Source: Pleodorina starrii
Lineage: Eukaryota; Chlorophyta; Chlorophyceae; Chlamydomonadales; Volvocaceae
Assembly: GCA_030267565.1 (NCBI GenBank)
Contig: BRXU01000087.1
Coordinates: 1-64,000 of the forward strand
Reading direction: 5' to 3'
Length of the DNA stretch: 64,000 bases
Numbering within the stretch: position 1 is the stretch's first letter; every line of letters starts with the position of its first letter. The notes under the pieces are model-generated. The model was not told the DNA's origin, did no database searches, and saw only the letters and a program-made list of their open reading frames with translations. The position numbers and the translations under genes are program-made. Shown in pieces: positions 22,861 to 34,050 of this stretch.

Positions 22861-25800
22861 ATGGGTTCACCATTAATGGAGGACTTTTCAGATGCGGCTG
22901 CTTTCGTTCAAGAGGTAAGGTTTTTTGAGGGAGGTTACAGGACATCGGCATCGGCCTTCGACTGCGTCAGCGTAGCTGGCTGGTTTACGCTGACAAATTA
23001 AAGTCTGTCATGTGCGATGTGCAAGAATAGACCACAGCCTTGGGGGTGGCTGTGACAGTGTTAGGAGGCCCTTGCCATTAAACTTGGGACACCTGGGGAC
23101 GTTTTACTTCAGGCTCAGCCGGCTGCATGTAACACTATAAGGCGTGCAGGAGACCGTGCCATACCATCTGGTCGACTGTCACCTTCACCACCGCACGGAC
23201 CTTCCGCTGAAAGCCGATGTTCTACCCACGCAGGACACGTCTTACGTTGAGCAATATGCCAGCGAGGACGAGTTGGAGCGGAAAATTGCAGAGGAGCACG
23301 CCAAGTACAAGGAGGCACTAGCGAGGCGTCAGGAAGAGGCACGCGGGGGGGCGGACCTGTGGGGTGCCCGGGAAAGCGGCACTGTCGTAAGAGGCGCGGT
23401 AATCATGCTACGCCTGGCCGCACTTTACGGGAACTTCTCACTGTCCCGGTGCCCATCACCAACCTATATGACGGCGGGACCGCCCTCCTGGTGCCCGGGG
23501 GCAGGGCAGTGGCCGGCCGGCGGCGTTCTGAAGTACGGAAACGCAGCCCTCTGCGCGCCGCCGCCTCCGCCCATGACCGCCCCCATGTACCACGTCGGTG
23601 CCTTTCTCCCGCACCCTGACCCCTGTCACCTGCCTGGCCGCCCACCACCTCCCCTCCCTGGTAACCCTCTCCGCAACCCTTTTCACCCCTTTTCTAGTGG
23701 ATGGACTGCAGCAGTCATGACCGCCACACCCGTGGCTTGGCCCCCGCAACACCGTAAACCCCCGTCTTGCTTCCCTCCGCTCATCCCGTCTTGTTCGGCC
23801 CTGCGTCTCACTCTCGCTCTGCCCGCGCGGTGTGGCACGAACCGCGACGTGTGCAGGTCCGAGCCAGCCGGCCCTGGTCGGCGCCGCCCGTCGATTCGCC
23901 GCGCCCGGAGCAGCAGAAGGAGCGCGAGAAGGAGCGCCAGGCGCGCGCCTCCAATCACGATGGTGGGTTTGTGGGTCGGTGACAGGCCGGTGGGTCGGCC
24001 GGTGGGTGGTGCATAGCGCTGCATTGCGGATGTGCGGTGCACCTCGGCAGCAAGAGGGGTCTCCGGAACCGCCTTGGAGCCGAAGCCCTTGGCCGTCGTC
24101 GTTACCCTTCTCCCCATCCCCCCGATTGGCGCACTCGCACTACCCTTTTCATTTTTCCCTTTACCCCTTTTCCCACGCTCGAGCTGCTGCCGTCTCTCAT
24201 CGCCTCGCCCCCGCGCAGTGGATCTGGAGGCACCCCGTGCCGAGTACGAGCCGCCCGCACGGCCATACCTGCTGCAGACGCAGGCGTCCGGCAACACCTT
24301 GTCGTACCTTTCCCGCCCGCAGTCGGCCGAGCACCGTACAGGTGGGTCCCAGTCCCAGCCTCAGCCTCAGGCTGAGCTGAACCGAACCGAACCGAACCAC
24401 AACAGAATACACTGCACCGAACCGACCGAGCCGAACCGCACTGCACTGCACCGTACTTCCGGGTGTTTTGGCGGCCAGTTGCGCGGTGCCCGGACTGACT
24501 TCCGTCACTCTCACCCGTCCTCGGTTGCACAGCTGCGAAGTCGCTTCCCGCCCGGCCCGTCATTCGTGCCAGGCCATGCGCCCGCCCGCTTTGCCCCTTT
24601 CGGTCCCTCCGAACAACTTTGCAATAGACTGCAAGGCCAGGGTTCCGGAATCCAGCAATACTCCAGCAATCCATTAAACGCTCGATCCTTTGCGCGCGTT
24701 CCCTTGCCCTCGCCGTCCTCGGTTGTCGCCCCCGCAGCCGCAGCGGCCCGGGCGCTGAATGGCCACTCCTCCTCCCGTGTGTCGCTGTCCGGGATCGAAG
24801 AGGAGACGGGGGAGGGTACGGCGTGCGATTCGCGCCAGGTTTCGGAGGCGGGCCGGCTGACCAGCACGTTTGGGGAGGGCATATCCAACTCGGGCGGCCC
24901 GGCGGACGCCGTCCCCGGCCGCGACCAGTACGGCACGGTAGCGGACGCTGATGCCGCCGTCGACTTCGATGCCGACGGCGGCGGTTCGCCGTCGCCCAAC
25001 GGACTCCCTCCAACAGCCGAAGAGGAGGAGGGCGGCGAGGAGGAGGAGGAGGAGGAAGGCGCGGGCGGAGACGGCGAGGATGGTGAGGCTGGGAAGCAGG
25101 AAGGAGGAGGCGAGGAGCAGGAGGACGTGGGCGTGGGCGGCCCGGGGACGGAGGACACCGACCCGCGGGTCGTGGAACCAAGCGCGGAGGAAGTCGCAGA
25201 GGACGAGCAGGAGGAGGGCGGCGGCCTAGGCGGCGCTGGAGGCAGCGGAGAGGCGGATGAGGACGGCAGCGAGGGGGGGCTGCGGCGGCGGGCCGCCGGC
25301 GCCGCCGCGGAGGCGAGCGGTGACGGGGCCGGCGGAGGCGACGGCGAGCCGGTCGACGACGGCGTGCTGTTGGCCTCAGGAGAGGGGGAGCTGGGGTCTT
25401 CGTTCGGTATGGAGGAACAGTATTACGGCCGCGACCCGGAGCGCTCCAGGGAGCACCTAGCGGGAGGATTGTCGCGCGACGGAGCCGACAGCAACGGCCC
25501 GGAGCATGCCGGCGAGGCGCGCTGGGACGACGAGGAGGAGCAGGGGCAGCGGCGGGACGGGGAGGACGACGGCGCCCGGTCGGCCTCGCACGGCGCGCCG
25601 TCGGTGGCGGCGGCGTCGACGCCGCGCAGCATGGCAATGCGCGGTTTCGTGGAACCGCTGCGGTACGACACGTCGTACGGTGCCGGCGGAGCCGGTCGGC
25701 GCTCGCCGCTGCCGGCGGCGGCGGCGCGGGATCAGCCGGAGGAGGCCGAGCGCGACGGCGACGGCGACGATGGTGACGGCGAGCGGGATCCGAAGGACAG

Positions 25801-28789
25801 GGACGAGCAGGACGAGCAGCAGGAGGACGATTACGGCGAGGACACTTTTGAGGACGACGAGGGGCCGGAGGAAGGGGGGCGCGAGGAGGGGGATCTCGAG
25901 GCGGGGGTGGAGGAGGAGCGGCGGATGTCGGAGCGCCACCCGTCCGCGTCGGGGGAAGGATCCCTGTTGCGCGCGTCGCCCTCGGCCTCTAAGGCGCTTC
26001 TTTCGTCGTCGCTGCGATCCCGAGCCTCGGCATCGCCGGTGCCGGCGCCGCCGTCGAAGGAGGCCTCGAGGACGCTGTCCGCAGCGGCGGCGGCGGCGGC
26101 GCTGCTTCCGCACGCGTCATTGGGTTCGGTTCGTTCGACAGGCGCCGGCGCGGATGACGACGATGAAGACGGCCCGGCGGCGCCGTCAACCACCGCTGTC
26201 TCGCCCCTGCCGCCCATCCACAAAACAACCTCTGGCAGCGTCGATGGCAGCGGCGGCGGCGCCGCCGCCGCCGTCGCCGCAACCGCCGTCCCCTTCAGCG
26301 CGGAGTCGTCATTCGCTGCGCGCTCGGCGGCACTTGCGGCGAGCCACAGCCAGCGCAGCCTCAGCAGCAGCGGCGCGGGCGCGATGCCCATACCGGCGGC
26401 GGCGGCACCGCCGCCGCCGCCGCCGTCGACGGCGGCGCTGGCAGCGCTGCAGCCGTCGCAGCAGTTTGCGCTACAGCTGCTGAAGCACGATATAGAGGTC
26501 CTGCCGCAGCATCACCGCGCCGCCGCGGAGGCGGCGGCGGCGCGGCGCAGGTCGGCGACGGCGCGCCCGGCCGGTGCCGGCTTGGCCGCCTTCGGCTACC
26601 TGGGCTACCACATGGCCAGTGAGGAGCTGACGGCGCCGTCGGGCCCGGCGTTTCGGAGCGGCTCGCCGGGCCGCAGCGGCTCGCCAGGCCGCGGCGACGG
26701 CGCCACTGCCGCCCTGCCCGGTAGCGGCTCGCTCAACGCCGTGCGTTCCGTTGAGGCGGCGGCGGCGGCCCGCGCCGGCGGCCGTCCCACTTCGGCCCCT
26801 CACATGCGCCCGACGCTGAGCGAGGAGGCCGTCGCCGCCGCCGCCGCCGCGTTGGGCGCCGGCGTCGACGGCGACGACTTTGACGACGACACGCCTGCGC
26901 AGGGCGGGACGGCGGCGGCGACGAATTCGGGTTTTGTGGGGACGGCGCGGGAGCTGCGGGCGGGCCGGCTCCTGCCGCCGGTGGCGCCGCTGACGGCGCC
27001 GCGCAACGGCGGGGCCGCCGCCGCCGCCGCCTTACCGGAAGAGCACTCTGTGTCGGTCATGGGTGAGAGCGAGCTGAACGCCGCCGTCTCCTCGAACCGC
27101 ATCAAGTTTGACGTCTGGCTAGACGCGCTGAGCAGCGGCGGAATCTCGGTGGCGGTGCCGCAGCCTGGCGGCGCCGCCGCTGCGGGCGCGGATGGCGCCG
27201 CCGGCCACAGACCGTCGCGGCCCATGACGGCGCCCGCGAGCGGCCGCCGCCGGCCCGCCTCCGCCCGCCCCGGCGGCCCCGGCGGCGGCGGCGCCTCCGG
27301 AGCCTTCGTGGCCCAGCCTGCGGCGGTCAGCATCCCCCACCCGCTCGCTCGTCCCATGTCGGCCCAGCCGCACCACCTGCGCCCCGCCTCCGCCACACTG
27401 GGCGGCCGCAGCAGCATCGTCCCTGCCGGCTCCGGCGCCGCCGGCCTCAGCGGCCTGTTTGACCTGGGCAGCATCGAGCCGACGGTGTCGATGACGGTGC
27501 AGCCGCCCGACGCCGCGCCGGCGGCCGGCGGCACCGCCGCCGTCGAGGTCGGCGGCGTCACCGTCAGTGTGTACGTCGCCGACACGCTTAAACGTATCGT
27601 GGAGGCGAACCGCTGGCTGCAGCAACTGGGCGTGCCGACGAAACGATACCGGCTGAAGGACCGGTATTCCAACATGACAGTCCAATTGGTGGAGGAGCTG
27701 CCGCCGCTGCAGTCGGAGCGAGCCGGCGGCGGCGGCGGCGGCGGCGGCGGTGACGGCGGCGGCGCCGTCGCGGTCGTCAAGGAGCTGACGCTCAAGCAGT
27801 TCCTGGCGGGTCATACGAAGCTGAAGCAGCAGGTGAAGAAGATGCGCCAGGCAGCGGCGGCGGCGGCGGCAGCGGCGGCGGCACAGCAGCAGCAGCAGCA
27901 GTCCGGGATGGTTTCGGGGCTGCCGTCGGGGATGTTGCCGTCGGCGGGGCTGAGCTCCGTCGTCGGCGTCGGCGTGCTGGACTTCGCCGGCGGCAGCGTC
28001 GGCGGCGGCCGCCGCGTCTCCAACGGCAGGCCGTTCTCCGCGACGTTTGGCGTCGGCGGCGGCGGCGGCGGCGGCGGGATGATGGGGCCGACCGGCAGCC
28101 GGGCTCGGCCGGCATCGGCCATGCCGTACAGCGGCGCCAGGGCGATGGCGAGCAGCGCCGGCGGCGCTGACCCGTCAATATACGGCGGCGCTGGGCTCGT
28201 TGGGCCAGCCGCCAGTGGCGGCGGCGGTGGCGGCGGCGGCGGCTTCGCGTCGCAAACGGGCTATACGTCGGGGCGACCCGCGCGCCCGAGCAGCGCCAAC
28301 CCGGCGTACGGCAGGACCCCAACCTTGAGCAATATGGGATCCTCCCCGCCGGGCGGCCAGGGCACTCCCTTCATCCACGCGGCCTGCGCGGCGCACGCAG
28401 TAGCCGCTACCAAATCGCCGCCGGGCGGCGGCGGCGCCGCCGCCGCGCCCCGCAACGCATGGGGCAGCGGCGCCGCCGGGGGCGGTGCCGCCAGCGGCTT
28501 CCACGCGTCATATCAAGGCTACCCCTCCGCCGGCGCCCGCGGCAGCAACGGCGGCGGCGGTCTGCCGTACTACCGGTCCATTTCCTTGACGGCACGACAG
28601 ACCCACGGGTCGGTGGGTCCCGACGGTCACTTGGAGGACGACAACGATTCGGAGCGAGCCATGGTCGTTGAGCCGGACGAGCGCGGCGACGTCTCACGTG
28701 CTGTACGGCAGCAGCTGGGCAGCGCCGCCGATTACTGTCAGTCGCGCCGACAGGAGATTGCGAGACTGCGCACGCTGCCGCTGGCGTGA
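22861..28789 (+). CDS. Hypothetical large acidic/Ala-Gly-rich protein with RPx(S/T)A motifs
   Basis: Supported exons: 22861-22914 (MGSPLMEDFSDAAAFVQE), one starting at 23150 (ETVPYHLVDC..., with a charged helix EDELERKIAEEHAKYKEALA), 23857-23962, 24219-24341 and the large 24738-28789, ending in TGA. The junctions around 23365-23856 are unresolved; a small Pro-rich exon near 23545-23590 is possible. The product has roughly 1550 residues. Order in the large exon: a very acidic Glu/Asp/Gly region, Ala-rich stretches, repeated R-P-x-S/T-A motifs (at least seven, such as RPTSAP, RPMSAQ, RPASAT, RPSSAN), and one ordered-looking block (VEVGGVTVSVYVADTLKRIV, EANRWLQQLGVPTKRYRLKD). After that come a Lys/Gln-rich helix (LTLKQFLAGHTKLKQQVKKM) and a final conserved-looking helix (QSRRQEIARLRTLPLA). 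No known domain was recognised. Similar RPxSA motifs occur in some axonemal proteins, so a ciliary role is possible but unproven. Confidence 0.72.
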
Positions 28790-29105
28790 GGTGGGCGGGG
28801 GGTATGTTGACGGATGTACGGCACGACGTGACGCGGAAGCCGTGCGCTGCCCTGGGGCAGACTGGAAATGGCCGTGTAGTGCCGACCAAGACTTAGTCCC
28901 CCGCTGTTGTAGTGTTTGCACTGTGTGTGTGCGTGTGGCTGCTGCTCGGTGGGCTGTTGCGGGTGGGGCAGGCGGAACGGCGTAAGGGCGGAGGCGTGGT
29001 GGTGGTGGTGGTGGTGGTGGTGATGCAATGTCGAGCCCGGACGGATTTCCGCTTTGCGTGCATCGCACGTGGGTATGTGGGGCCATTTGGATATCGGTTG
29101 AACGA

Positions 29106-29110
29106 TGTAA
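29106..29110 (+). terminator. TGTAA poly(A) signal, candidate for the RPx(S/T)A gene
   Basis: TGTAA about 320 bases after the TGA at 28787, a normal 3' UTR length for this group of algae. Confidence 0.6.
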
Positions 29111-29393
29111 GGGGTATGGATGTTTGGGAAGAGCCGTTTGGGTTTTAGGGTTTTAGGGTTCGTGCCGGGGGGGAGGACAGGTTGCACGGGGACGAACTGG
29201 AAGAGCATATGGGGGACGGTTTTACCGTGTTTGGTCTTGCACCGTTTTATCTTGGCTGCTGCTACAGATGAAGTGGGGACGATGAATGGGGGGCTGCCCT
29301 CCGCTGCAGCCCGAGGTGCTGTCGACGGCTGTGACGGCCGGGCAAGGGCTCTTTGGACGACGGACGGCAGGCGACTAATAGCAGCGTTGGCGC

Positions 29394-29452
29394 TCACACA
29401 CACACGCACACACACACGCACACACACACACACGCACACACACACGCACACG
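29394..29452. repeat. CA dinucleotide-rich microsatellite
   Basis: Interrupted (CA)n with periodic CG units (ACACGCACAC pattern) in noncoding DNA. Confidence 0.92.
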
Positions 29453-30278
29453 CACTCAGACACGTGCGCAGAGATATGGCCCCATTCTCTCCACGGCAGG
29501 GCAGAGAGAAAGACAGAGGGGGGCCCCGCGGCTGCAACACTGCTGCTGTTGATGATGAGGATGAGGATGACGTGTGCAGCGAACCTTAGTAACTGAAGGG
29601 TAATTTCGGTTTCGGAGCGGGGAAGGGCGGGGCGGGGCGGGGTGGTGTTGTCCGGCCGGTCCGGATGGGATCCTCTGCGTGTTACGGCGGCGCATGCTGC
29701 GGTGGTGATGGATGACCCGCGGGTCGGTAGGCGCCGCTCCCGGCGGAGGAAGGCGCGCCATCGGAAGGGCTTGAAGCCGCGGACGTGCACGCGCGCAGCT
29801 GCGCCCCTTATGCCGTCGCGTCGCCTGCATATGGGAATTCGTTTAGTGGCGCCAATAGGCCCCAAAACTTCCGAAGTGCCGGCGCCGCCGCCGCCCCCTG
29901 ATATGCTGTGATGTGCATCCGCGTTTCTAGTGAAGCTTTCTTATGTGCGGACAGGACAGGACACGCGCGGTGGTGATTTTTTGCGCCTGACCACCGACAT
30001 CCGCCTTGTGATTGTGCACGGGTCTGATGCATGTCTGTCTGCGTATACGTGTCTGGGTATCTGGGTCTGGGTGCGGTGTATATACCTCTTCTCTCGTCAC
30101 GTTGTCTCGTGGTGTGTCCTGGTGGTGTCTCCTGGTGGTGTATGTGTCCTGGTGCCCTCTGGTGTGTGTGTTTGTGTGTTTATGCGCGCATGCGGTGCGA
30201 GGTCGGTGGGCCGTGTGCAGGCGGGCTGCCCCAGAGGGGCGGCTCTCGGGAGCTGTCGGGTCCGCGAACCCGTTCCCC

Positions 30279-30309
30279 GAGACGACGACGACGACGACGA
30301 CGACGACGA
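30279..30309. repeat. (GAC)n trinucleotide tract
   Basis: Ten tandem GAC units in noncoding DNA downstream of the RPx(S/T)A gene. Confidence 0.92.
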
Positions 30310-31414
30310 AACGGCTCCCAGGCGTGCGGGGGTGTGGGTTGGTGCAATCGTGGGCGTTGCGCCAGCCGCCCTCTCGGCGCCAAGCCCACCGTGACGGCCC
30401 CAGGACAGCAACTCGCACAGCGCAGCGGGCGGGTTGTTGGGATTGCAGCTTGTGGCTTATTGATGCCGCCTGGCGTATTGAGGTGGTGGTGGCACTCATG
30501 CGCTGACGACGCGGTGACCGCAGACCCTGGGCCCTGGGCCGCGCGGTTGCTGAGCGGCTGTGACCGCAAAAGACGACTCCTCCGTATGTTGTATTTTGTG
30601 GTAGACCAGGTGGCGGTGGTGCTGCTACTGCTGCGCCGTTGGTGCATGTGGTTGTGTCCGCGCGTGAGAGAGTAAACCACGCGCTCATTTGTACGTGTTT
30701 GGCGTCGCGTGTACGTCCGTCCGTCCGTGCTTGCTTGCATGCCACCCACCCACCGACCGCGCGGTGCATCCTGGACTGAATCGTGTTACGCCCTAACGGG
30801 TCGTCGTTTGGTGCTTTAAGGTTTGATCGATTGAGTTTGCTGTGGTGGCGGCTGCGCGAGGGCCAAGGTGCTATGGTTGCGCCATTATAGCGAAGGCAAC
30901 CGGTGTGCTGGGGAGGTTGGGTGGGGGTGGTGAGTGGCGGCGGCAGTGGCTGCTGCTGCTGCGACGAGGAGTCGCGTAGCTGCTACTCTCACCCTTCTAG
31001 TGGAGCCGGACGGAACGACTTGGCTGTGTGCCTGGGCGTGCCGACTTGCATCGGGTGGGCGGGGTCAGTGACGGGCCTCCAGGCCTCTGGGGGAGCAGCA
31101 GCTCTGGCTGCTGCTAGAGCTGGCGGTAGCGCCGATGGTCTGTAAGGGCTTCTGCATCAGCGAGGTATGGCATAAATGACTTGTAAGTTTCTGGAGTGAG
31201 GCCTCCCGGGCCCCCGGTGTCGTAACGTATCACCCTTATTGCCCTCCGGGCCCCCTGGGCGATTTGCGGTTTCCCCACCACCGGCGTTGAAACACGCGCC
31301 GACTGCAAGCTGCGCAGTTGCGCACCCACCCACCCAACTCGCATCGGAATAGGGGTGCTGTCGCGGCCTCTCCGGTTGAGATTACTGAAGGTTCGCTGTC
31401 TTTCTTTTCTGTCG

Positions 31415-31444
31415 TAATGGCTCTACTGGTACGTAGAGCCATTA
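31415..31444. repeat. Perfect inverted repeat, hairpin 1
   Basis: A perfect 12-base stem (TAATGGCTCTAC with its reverse complement) around a 6-base loop (TGGTAC). First of three hairpins in a row. Confidence 0.9.
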
Positions 31445-31481
31445 TGGTTCTGGCGCACAGATGGAAAGGGCTGCATGAAGT

Positions 31482-31510
31482 CACCGGGCAGCTCAGCGAG
31501 CTGCCCGGTG
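31482..31510. repeat. Perfect inverted repeat, hairpin 2
   Basis: A perfect 13-base GC-rich stem (CACCGGGCAGCTC with its reverse complement) around the 3-base loop AGC. The hairpin begins 38 bases after hairpin 1 ends. Confidence 0.9.
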
Positions 31511-31513
31511 CTG

Positions 31514-31609
31514 TGGAGCTCAGCGAGCTGTTGCGTTGGGGCTTGAACAGGCCACAGGTGGCGGGCGCCTGCGACCTGTTCAAGCCCCAACGCAGCCGGC
31601 TCAGCTCCG
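31514..31609. repeat. Long inverted repeat, hairpin 3
   Basis: Arms of about 45 bases. The core GCGTTGGGGCTTGAACAGG is perfectly paired, with a few mismatches and one 3-base bulge outside it, closing on a small GC-rich loop near 31560. It begins immediately after hairpin 2. Candidate small-RNA precursor or remnant of a foldback element. Confidence 0.85.
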
Positions 31610-33975
31610 CATATAGAACACCGACGCAGATTGAAGCGGAGGAGTTGGGCCTCCCGTGTCCAAACTCCAAACACCGGATGGATCGCCGGCGCTCGATTGG
31701 GGGGTTTGGGCCCACAGGAACCCCCGCGAGTGGAGGTCGCTTGGCGGAGGCAAGGTCACGAGGGTTTACAGCTGTTGCTCAGGTACCGGCGCTCGCCGCC
31801 GGGGCAGCACACACCGAACACGCTTCGCACCCGCATTGTAATGAAATGCGCACTCCTTTTCAACGCAGCCGCTACAGACACTGGAGCGCTCGCGCGCGGA
31901 GGCGAGCTCGCAGACGGGGCGCCGCACCGCAACGCACCGCACCACCCCACCTCAAACCACACCGCGACTCTCGCCCCGGCTCCCAAGACAGGAAAAGAGG
32001 ACAGGAGGGCCCAGCAGGGTAACGCAGCGCACGCTCCTCCATCCGTGTTCAGTTCTCCCACACACCGCCTGCATGTTCACAAGCATCAACTACGGTACAT
32101 TAATGATATCGATAACTAGGCCAACAAAGCCGCCATCACTTCCTCGTTCCTCCCCCCGCAGCCTGTGTGCGTGTGCACAGCAACCCAACAGGGCACACGG
32201 TAACGGTGTTGCGGGCCCGCGGCCCTCCCTCCCGGCCCGACAACAAGCGGGCGGGAGAGCGGGCGACGCGCCACAAGAATCACGAAGCGAATCGCACACG
32301 GGCGAAGGGAGGCCGTGCCAACTACGGCGTCCTCTGGCTGGTTGGCTGGCTGGCTGGCTGCTGTGTTCTGGGCCCTGGGGCCCTCAGGCCTTCACCGGCC
32401 TCACGAACAAAGCGCCGCGGCGGCCCGCGGCGGCGAAAAGCAACGCAGTCAGGCTGACACGTTCCGTTTTGAATATGCAGCAGTGTCCGTCCCAGGGTGG
32501 AGGCTGTAATCCAGACCGCACCCAGCCGCGCGAGGGACGCTTGTGCGCCCGGCTGTGTGGCCCGCCGAGGGGTCCTGCAGGCCGGCTCGGCAGCGCCCTT
32601 CTCAGGGCCGTCAGGCCTCCAATGGTGGTCGCCGGCCACCAATGCCGCCCCCAACCCCAGGGGCACGTAACCGCAGCCATCTCCATCTCCATTCTGGCAT
32701 GACCGCCAATGACCTCGCAGCCATTCTGACGGCTTGGCACCAGCAGCGCCACAATAATCTGCGCCTGGGGGCAGCGGCAGCGCGACGGCGACCCTTGGGT
32801 AGGCCTAGTCGGTCGGTCGGTCGGTCGGTTGCTCAGTCGCGACGGCGAGTAGGCGGCGGGGGCCCCCGAGCAGGATTGCATCGTCGTTCGTCGACGCACC
32901 AGGCGCCCCGAGCCCCCGCGACACCCCCCCAAGCACCGCAAAACCTCCCGCACCACACCGCACCACACCGCACCGCACCCAACACAACATCACGCTACAC
33001 AACCGAAGACGAGCACAGCCTGAATCGGCTGAACCAATGCCAGGCAGGGACCGGACCGCTGTTTCCTCCGCGCGCGCGCTCAGCGTTGCTTCTCCCATCT
33101 CGCGGTCGCCCCCCAGTTCCACAGGTTGCAGAAGCAAAAGAAGCGCGCGTCCTCCCAGGATAAGCCAGCCAGCTGCGTTTCAGTGTAGTGTACGACAAGT
33201 TGTATCGAAACCAACTAAGAAACGAAGTGAGGGCCCGACCGCCCCCGCAGCGCTCTGTCAAGAGCACCAGAGGCCCTCCCTCTCCCTTGACGTACTGCGG
33301 AGCGAGCGAACACACTCCGTCGCGGCTGCAGCGCAACCCGGAACTGCCGCCGCCACTGCCCGCCCAGTCAGCCCTCCGGGCCCTCCGCGCTACGACTCCA
33401 CCGCTCCCCTCGTCAGCCTTCCACTCCCCCAACCGCAAGCCCCTTCGACGCTCGACGCTCCGTTCACCGCCCTGGGGATGGTATCGGATCAGCCAAGCAG
33501 ACGCGGTCTCTGGGCGCCACGTCCGGCAGGGTCGCTGCTGCCACTGACACCGATGCTGCTGCTGCTGCTGCTGATAACGACAACGACAACGATCATGATG
33601 ATGATTATGATGCGTTCGACGCGGGGCACTGGAGACGCGCGCCACCACCACCACCAGATGTCACCCGCCATCGGCTCCTAGTGTGCTCTTATCCACGGTA
33701 TCCACATGCGACCGACTGGACTGGCCAAGCGCCCAAGCCCCAAGCCACCACCGCAGCCGCCGCAGCTGCGGCCGAGGGAGCCCGGGGACGGCCCCCTCCG
33801 GCAGCACCCTCCCCCCCTTGGCCCACCACAACCCCGCCCCGCCCCGCCCCCAGCCCCTTCCCACCGCGCACGCGGCCCCCGCTGCCCAGCGCCTCCCCCC
33901 CCTCACCACTCATTCCCTCTCCGTCCCCCTCTCCCTCGCTCTCGCACAGTCGCTGCCGCCAGCGCCGGCGCCGGT

Positions 33976-34046
<71 letters not shown>
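33976..34046. repeat. (CAG)23 tract, read as CTG in the 3' UTR of the minus-strand gene
   Basis: About 23.7 uninterrupted CAG units on the plus strand. The minus-strand gene ends with TGA at 34051-34053, so in its mRNA a pure CUG run starts only a few bases after the stop codon. Confidence 0.95.
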
Positions 34047-34047
<1 letters not shown>

Positions 34048-34050
34048 GTA

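Larger units (their letters stand above)
28790..34050. other. Noncoding region between two convergent genes
   Basis: 3' UTR of the large RPx(S/T)A gene, then about 4.7 kb without a supportable gene up to the 3' end of the minus-strand Q-rich gene. It contains (GTG)n near 28998, a (TTTTAGGG)2 pair at 29143, a CA tract at 29394, (GAC)n at 30279, three hairpins at 31415-31609, (GGTC)n near 32814 and (CAG)23 at 33976. The open frames here are short, Arg/Pro/Ala-rich and unlike any family. Confidence 0.55.

Noticed and set aside
25000..25300. Acidic Glu/Asp/Gly run as a histone chaperone or nucleolar domain
   Set aside because: Acidic low-complexity runs are common in these GC-rich genes, and no accompanying fold supports a chaperone call.
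24102..28504. Long minus-strand ORFs opposite the RPx(S/T)A gene
   Set aside because: These are mirror images of acidic and Ala/Gly codons. The plus-strand frame is continuous for more than 1300 codons and has phase-consistent upstream exons.
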